The notes beneath the pieces were generated by a model that did not search any database, was not told where the DNA came from, and was given only the letters and a program-made list of their open reading frames with translations. A program made the translations under genes and the position numbers. A DNA stretch of 64,000 nucleotides from Tetraselmis striata (lineage: Eukaryota; Chlorophyta; Chlorodendrophyceae; Chlorodendrales; Chlorodendraceae), in NCBI GenBank assembly GCA_006384855.1, contig VCJN01002193.1:1-64000 (forward strand). The letters run 5' to 3'. Below are positions 58,401 through 64,000 of the stretch, piece after piece (within the stretch, counting starts at the first letter, position 1; every line of letters starts with the position of its first letter).

Positions 58401-61400
58401 TGGCCCGCCCCACATTATCGAAGTAGATCTATATGCTCTGCTCGACTATTCTTTCCCTATAGAGCCTTGGACATCATGGACCAACATGAGCCACGGCCCC
58501 AAGCCGCTAGCCAAGTGTGCCCTCTGAACAAAAGGCCGAATGCGAGGAGGTCACATGTGACCCGTAGCTTCAATACACAATAAGTGGGGGCGGCTCGAAG
58601 TGATCCAGCCGCCTTCCAGGGGGGGGGGGGGGGGGGGGCACCTTGAGGATGTTCATGTGCTCGCCGCCAATGGGGTCGTCCAGGAAGAAGCTGTGCTCCA
58701 TGTGCTGCGGGATCTCAAAGTTGCTGAGCTCATCAAAGGGGCCGCGCCCCTGGTGCGCCATGTTGTGCAGCACCAGGATCGCGCGCGCAAAGGTCATCTG
58801 GTCGTAGTCGCGGTAGTGCCCCTGCGGTGTGCCGCCGGAGGGCGAGGCGCCACGACGTCAGGATCCGAACCACTCAAGAGCGGCGGCGTTCCTCTCCTCT
58901 GTTAAGTGCATTTTTTTCACTCTCTGTTGGGCGGTCTGCCCTAGCAAACCCTAATATCACAAAACCCTAAATTGTATCTTTCAGGTCTATAAGATTGGGG
59001 GTATGTAAGTTAGACTTTGATGGAATTTGAAACCCTATCTCGGATAACAGAGACATTGGGAACCTGAGATATTGATTCGTTATATTATGTCCGGACAGAT
59101 GGATAGAAAAAACTAAGAAAGGCCAAATCCCCAGCCAAAATCCAATATCCTGAAATTCAGCCGTACGCGCACCTCCGCAACATGCGGGTGTTTCATTTGA
59201 AAAGGTCCTTGCTGTATGTGCAGCATGTTTGGGGATCCATCTGGGTGCATTGCGTCTGCGGATGCAACTAGGAGAATTAGGGGGGGTGTCTCACCAAAGT
59301 GCAGCTGCTCTGCTGGCCACTACCCACCTCCCCAATATGCCTCAAACTGAAGCGCTTCGAAGTGATGTAGGTTTTTTTGAAAACAATTGAGCCTACAATG
59401 AAACCTGAATCCGATTGTTGGAAACCCTAATTAGGGCCGACCGCCCAACGTTGTCATCGTCACCCGGAGGAGCGGCAGCGCCAGCAGTGCGGTCCCGATG
59501 TGTCACGCCGGGTGATGGGCAGGCGCAGAGGGGCTGCCGCACCCAGTCAGGGTTTTTAGCGGATGACGGTGATGGGGGGGGGGGGGGGGGGGGGGAGCAC
59601 CTGCAGGTACACCGGCAGCAGGGAGGTGTGCCAGTCGTTGGCGATGAAGCAGAGGTTGTCGTCGCCGTAGGGCACACCGCCGCACGGCACATGCCAGGGC
59701 GCCTCCAGCGCCGCCTTGCACAGCAGGGCCTACACAGCAAGGAAAAGGAGGAGTGGGTGGTGGTGGGGGGGAGAGGGGGGGGGGGGCTCAGGGCTGCGCG
59801 CCGCTCTGCACAGCTGCATCCGCCGAGCGCGGAGTCCAGGGGCAAAGCGCCGGGGGCTGCGGGGCGCTCACGCAGCGGAAGCCGAGGTCCAGGCGCGAGC
59901 CAGAGGTGTAGATGTTCTTGCCGGCATTGTGGTAGCACGGGTGGTCGATGAAGACGTAGTCCACGCCGTCCTTGTACAGGTGGTAGTAGCCCACCTGCGG
60001 CACCCCACGCAGCCCTCGTCACGTCAGCGCACGCGCCGCCACTTCCCACGCCATCGCCCCACCGGGCGGGGCCCAGACCACTCAGCATCACTCAACAAGA
60101 CGGGGAGTGAAGAGGGGCCGGGGGGCGGGGGGGGGGAACCTCGTGGTCGGCGTTGAAGACCTTGAAGCGCGTGCGCACGCCTGTGAACTCTACGCCCTCG
60201 TAGTTCTCGTAGCGCGGCGCGATGGCCATGGTGCGGTGTCCGCGCTCCGCCAGCGCCTGCCGGAGAGGAGGGGGGCATTGCCTCAGCAGGGCAGCAGGGG
60301 GTGATAAAGCCAGCTATCCGACCATCGTGGCATGCGGCGCCCTGCCGGCTTTGCCATCTTAAGCATGCAACCACAGCCATCACCCGGCCACCCTCCCGGT
60401 AGCTAAACACAGGCGTGCGCCCCGGGATGAGGCCGGTCTGGGAAGCTGGTCGCAGGCAACCACGGCCAGGATGAGCGCCGCTGCCGCTGCCCGGGCACGT
60501 GCGCGCACCTTGGGCAGCGCGCCCATCACGTCCCCAGGCCGCCCGTCTTGGACCACGGCGCCATCTCCGCGCCCACCATCACCACCTGCGCGCCCGCGGC
60601 CCCCAGCCAGCCAGCGCCGCACAGTCAGCTCGTTGCGGGGCGGCATCCAGCGGGCGTTTGCTGAGCACAGCAGGAGGCTTGCCGGCGCCACGGGACAGCA
60701 TTGGCCCGCACCCCTCACCCCCGCCCAACACGCCCACGACACAAACAGGTCATTAGAGGGCTCGCCTTCATGACGTTTTCGCCCGCCAGGGGCACCTCCT
60801 CGGCCGCGCCCGCGCCGGCGGCGTCGGCCTCCTCCTCCTTCGCCCCCGCCGCCGCGCCGGTCGGCGGCGCCGTGCTCCCCGGGAACGTCATTGTCTTGGG
60901 GGGCGTGCCCACCGGCGGCAGAGACGCGCCGGGCGTCGTGGCTGGGGGAAGCTGTGTCTGCGGCTGGTGGCAGGGGGTTGTCGGGGGGGGGCGGGCCGCT
61001 CAGCGCCATGGGCGGGGACGCCACAGACAAACCAGGAGGCCCTCCAGAGGGGAGGGAGGGGGGAACCAGCCCCCCCAGCTCCCCGAACATCTCCCCCAAG
61101 CTCAACCTTGCACAACAAGCGCACCGGCACCCTATGGCATTGCGGTGTGCAGTCTGACTGTCTGGCTGACGGCGCAGGTTTGCGGGCTGCGCCGGGCTAT
61201 GCTGGGCTGGGCGGGGTCAGGGGAGTCACACCTTGGGCGGCGCCCCCACAAAGGCCGACTTGGTGGGCGGCGGCGGCGGCTTTGCCGGGGCCGCGGTGGG
61301 CTTGGACGCCGGTGGCGCTGCTGGAGCGTTGGGCGCGGGCGGGGCCGCCGCCGACTTGGGCGCCGACTTGGGCGGCGCCCCGATAAAGGCGGACTTGGTG

Positions 61401-62734
61401 GGCGGCGGCGGCGGCTTTGCCGGGGCTGCGGTGGACTTGGAAGCCGGGGTTTGGGTCTGCGCGGTGCTGGGCGGTGGGTTGGCCACGAAGGCGGAGGCGG
61501 CGGTGGGGAGCTTGGTTGACGTTGCGGTAGGCGCGGGCGGCGCGGGCTGGGAGAAGGGCGCGGGCTGCAGCTGCAAATAGGGGGGGGGGGGGGGGGGGAT
61601 TCAGCCTGCCGGCGCCGCGAGGTGGCAGGTTGGGCAGAGCTGGGACGCATGTTCACAGCTGGCGGCTGGCCTGCCAAAACCCCTTCAGGTGGTGCCAGGG
61701 TCACTCTGGCTCAATCCGAAACCAACACCCCGTCCCCCGTCCCGCACTCGGGTCCACAGGGAGCTGACTCGCTGACGTAGAGATTTGGAGGGCCGCGATG
61801 CCTCGACACCGGGGCGATGTGCGCAGGTCGGAATGTCCCTTCTCATGCCGAAGCGTCAAGCCTTAAGGGGGGGGGGGGGGGGGGGGGGGGCTGCCAGTGA
61901 TGCAAGTAATGATGGTAGAGTTGCCGGGGATGTCGCTACCGCTGACGATAGATGTGGTGATGCTGCTGATGGTGGGGCTGATATTGCTGCCAAACGCCCC
62001 AGTGCAGAGTGCGTCAGGCTCGCGGGTACAGGCAAGGGCAGGGGTAGGGGCTAGGGCGGACCTTGGACTCGTCGATGCAGATGTTGCCCTCCGCCGCCTC
62101 CTTCCGCAGCCGCTGCACAAGCTTGGCCGCCAGCTTCTTGCGCTCCGCGACCTGCACACCAGGCGACCCGTCCGCAATCAGATGCAAGCAAGGGTTGTGG
62201 GCGGGAGGAAGGATGGACAGGGAAGGGAAGCGGGGGGGGGGGGGGGGGGGGGGGGACAGGGAGACCGGGACAGCGCTCGGCGGTAGCGGCGGCGCACCTC
62301 CTCCAGCAGCTCCTGCTGCAGCCGGTATAGCTCATCCTCGCTGCTCTTCCAGTCATCTGCCGTCGCAGCGCGCAAGGCAACGCCACGCCCGCGGGAGGGC
62401 GCTGACGTGGCAGGCGCAGCATTTGGGGAAGGAGGGGGAGGGGGTTGATTAGGGAAAAATGACGGGGAAATATACAAGTCCAATTGAGGCCATATTGCAG
62501 CACTGTAAGCGGGCGCCGCTCCCCAAGCAAAGCAGGCCAGGAAAGCGCGATTATCAGGACAGCTGCTGGAATGGCCAGCTACGATGGGCTTGATTTGGGG
62601 CGAGGGCGCCCACCAGGCGGCGGGGTGGGCCTGGCGTTTGCCGCGCGAGCCGCGCGCCGAGTCCGACGAGCGTCTGTGCGGCCTGCCGACCCCGCCACCG
62701 CGCGGGCAGCCAGGCTAGGCAGAGCGGCGGCCAT
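55425..62734 (-). CDS. SS2: Starch synthase, class II-like (GT5)
   Basis: The enzyme transfers glucose from ADP-glucose to alpha-1,4-glucan chains in the plastid. Seventeen exons: 62734-62614, 62401-62298, 62151-62062, 61570-61232, 60951-60766, 60585-60509, 60256-60140, 59994-59872, 59729-59601, 58821-58642, 57909-57667, 57429-57329, 57216-57141, 57032-56896, 56674-56587, 56125-56012, 55511-55425, about 770 aa. Residues 1-60 form an Ala/Arg-rich transit-like peptide. A helical segment and a Pro/Ala linker follow. The GT5 domain begins [17 protein letters not shown] (about residue 281), then [58 protein letters not shown] and [17 protein letters not shown]. Linker-free similarity is strongest to SSII. 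Two introns have GC donors (60765, 57328). Exon 60585-60509 is one base short (77 nt), so the KxGGL motif is followed by a frameshift. The stop is TAG. Confidence 0.95.
55600..55900. repeat. AT-rich TATAGTATA array in the last starch synthase introns
   Basis: A run of TATAGTATATATAGTATA-type words (about 55600-55770), with flanking TATACA words to 55870, lies in the intron between the last two exons (56011-55512). Confidence 0.8.
58822..59600 (-). other. Long starch synthase intron
   Basis: This 779-base intron begins GTGCTC followed at once by a C-tract on the sense strand (plus-strand G 59574-59595). It is AT-richer than the exons in its middle and contains CCCTAA-type words at 58946-58972 and 59422-59432. 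No gene is seen. Confidence 0.6.
61232..61570 (-). other. SS2: Pro/Ala linker exon of starch synthase with internal repeat
   Basis: The exon encodes 113 residues of low complexity. The module [16 protein letters not shown] followed by (I/V)GAPPK occurs twice, about 45 residues apart, showing an internal duplication. It links the N-terminal helical segment to the catalytic domain. Plastid starch synthases often have long variable N-terminal extensions. Confidence 0.8.
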
Positions 62735-64000
62735 CGCGTTGGCCCTCCTCCACCTGTGACAACGAGTGACATACTGACGGGGCTCAGGTCAAGTCGGCGT
62801 CCGCCCCCCCCCCCCCCCCCCCCCCAATGATGAGCCGAGCCGCGACGGCTGACGATATCGTGAGTGAATTGAACCGAGGGCTGCGACGGAAAGCAACGGG
62901 GCGCTGGCTCCGGAGGCTACCCAGGGCGCAGCGACTGACATCCGCCAAGAGATGCTAGGGGAGTGACGCAGCGAGACGTCCAGGGCTCCCCCCCCCCCCC
63001 CCCCCCCCGCGCGGGGCCAGGCACCGCGGCATCGCCCGTTCCGTTGAGGGGCATTTTGTCAAGAACAGGCATAATAACTTGATTTTCTGGTTAATATGAG
63101 CTGCGGCCGGAAAGCTCTGGCCGGGCGGTAAATTGGCTGTCTGCTACCCATCATCATAACCGGCCCAGAAACCGAGCGTGCACGTTCGGCAAGGAGGAAA
63201 TGAGGGGAACGCGCAGCAGGGAACGGTCGGACCTGGGATGGCTGTCGGGATTTCTCGGTCGGTGTGGCTACAGAGACGGGCTGTGCAGAGTGAGGTGAGG
63301 GCGAGTAGGGGTGTGGCGCGGCGGCCTAGTTGATGGGGCGGATGATAGTATATCGAGGCGCCCGCCGCTGCAGGAAAGGTGACTAGGCGGACCCTGTGCT
63401 CTGATGTACCATCCGGCTATCATCGGATCAAAAGATGAATTGTCTCGGTGATATTTCCGTTGTGTGGTCGTGATCAGTATGGGATGCCTTTCCTGGTACA
63501 GATGATCTCGCGCAGCGCAGATGATGAAGTTGCTTCTGTCCCTCAGGTGCGGCCATCTCGGGAGTCCAGGGATGCCTTGCTGGCAGCCCTGTCAGCATCG
63601 AGCTATCTTCTGTACAAGTATTCCGCGATATTAACGTAACATATGTTATAATTCCGTGTTTCCAGCGAATGCCCCGTCACTGTCAGCTGTGTCACGTGAT
63701 CAGCACTATGTGTGGCCCACCCGTCCAGCACCCCCCTGGTAGCGACTAGTCTGATTAAATACAAGCTTTCTCCTTCCCCAGTAAATCGCTACTTTCCGTG
63801 CGTTCTCTATCAGACACCAGTCTCTCCCAGATGCGAGTACCCTGTAGTCACTGAAAGGCCATATACCTGCGGTGCCATTGCGCCGCCCTACCTTGAGCAG
63901 GCCTCCCCAGCACCTACACACTACGTCATCGGCTATAGACGGCGAAACAGCATCGAGTCAGCTCGGATGTAAGTGACTTCTTATTGTACGCACGGTAGCC
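62735..64000. other. Upstream region of starch synthase; no other gene recognised
   Basis: Two C homopolymers on the plus strand (62804-62825 and 62989-63008) are in the probable promoter or 5' region of the minus-strand starch synthase gene. Short frames (63448-63639 plus, 63712-63972 plus, 63921-63706 minus) show no recognisable domain. The window ends inside unannotated sequence. Confidence 0.4.

Overview
The window looks like nuclear DNA of a green alga (Chlorophyta). It carries multi-exon genes with short exons and GC-rich coding sequence. One gene is a plastid-type (ADP-glucose) starch synthase with a transit-like N-terminus. TGTAA, the polyadenylation motif known from chlorophytes, lies within about 70-165 nt of four of the five stop codons. 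Telomere-like CCCTAAA blocks are also present. No rRNA, tRNA, CRISPR array or prokaryotic operon was found. The species cannot be named from the sequence.

Five host genes could be rebuilt exon by exon with matching splice phases: POLR3C/RPC3, an RNA polymerase III subunit (+, 8183-16565, 13 exons, 532 aa); a METTL21/FAM86-like protein methyltransferase with an ARM-repeat-like N-terminus (-, 30241-25702, 11 exons, 362 aa); SKP1 (+, 31027-31926, 2 exons, 174 aa), divergent from the methyltransferase; a full-length SMCHD1-like GHKL-ATPase/SMC-hinge chromatin protein (+, 33936-51473, 44 exons, about 2,390 aa); and a class-II-like starch synthase (-, 62734-55425, 17 exons, about 770 aa). The genes belong to unrelated processes (Pol III transcription, protein methylation, ubiquitin ligation, chromatin silencing, starch synthesis), so this is an ordinary eukaryotic neighbourhood and not a functional cluster.

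The rest is accessory sequence. Positions 1-6.5 kb hold decayed mobile-element-like ORFs, several broken by a single in-frame TAG. Positions 16.6-25.7 kb are gene-poor, with dispersed repeats and a possible kinase exon. Positions 31.9-33.9 kb and 53.8-55.4 kb are AT-rich. Positions 51.9-53.8 kb hold a tandem pair of a previously unrecognised-looking gag-like non-autonomous element.

The most unusual genome-scale signals are: (1) long C homopolymers just inside the 5' splice site of many introns, almost always on the sense strand; (2) several GC-AG introns supported by reading phase; (3) two one-base gaps in homopolymers that break otherwise intact genes (starch synthase KxGGL motif, SMCHD1 exon 12), probably sequencing errors but worth checking; (4) a complete SMCHD1 architecture outside animals and land plants.
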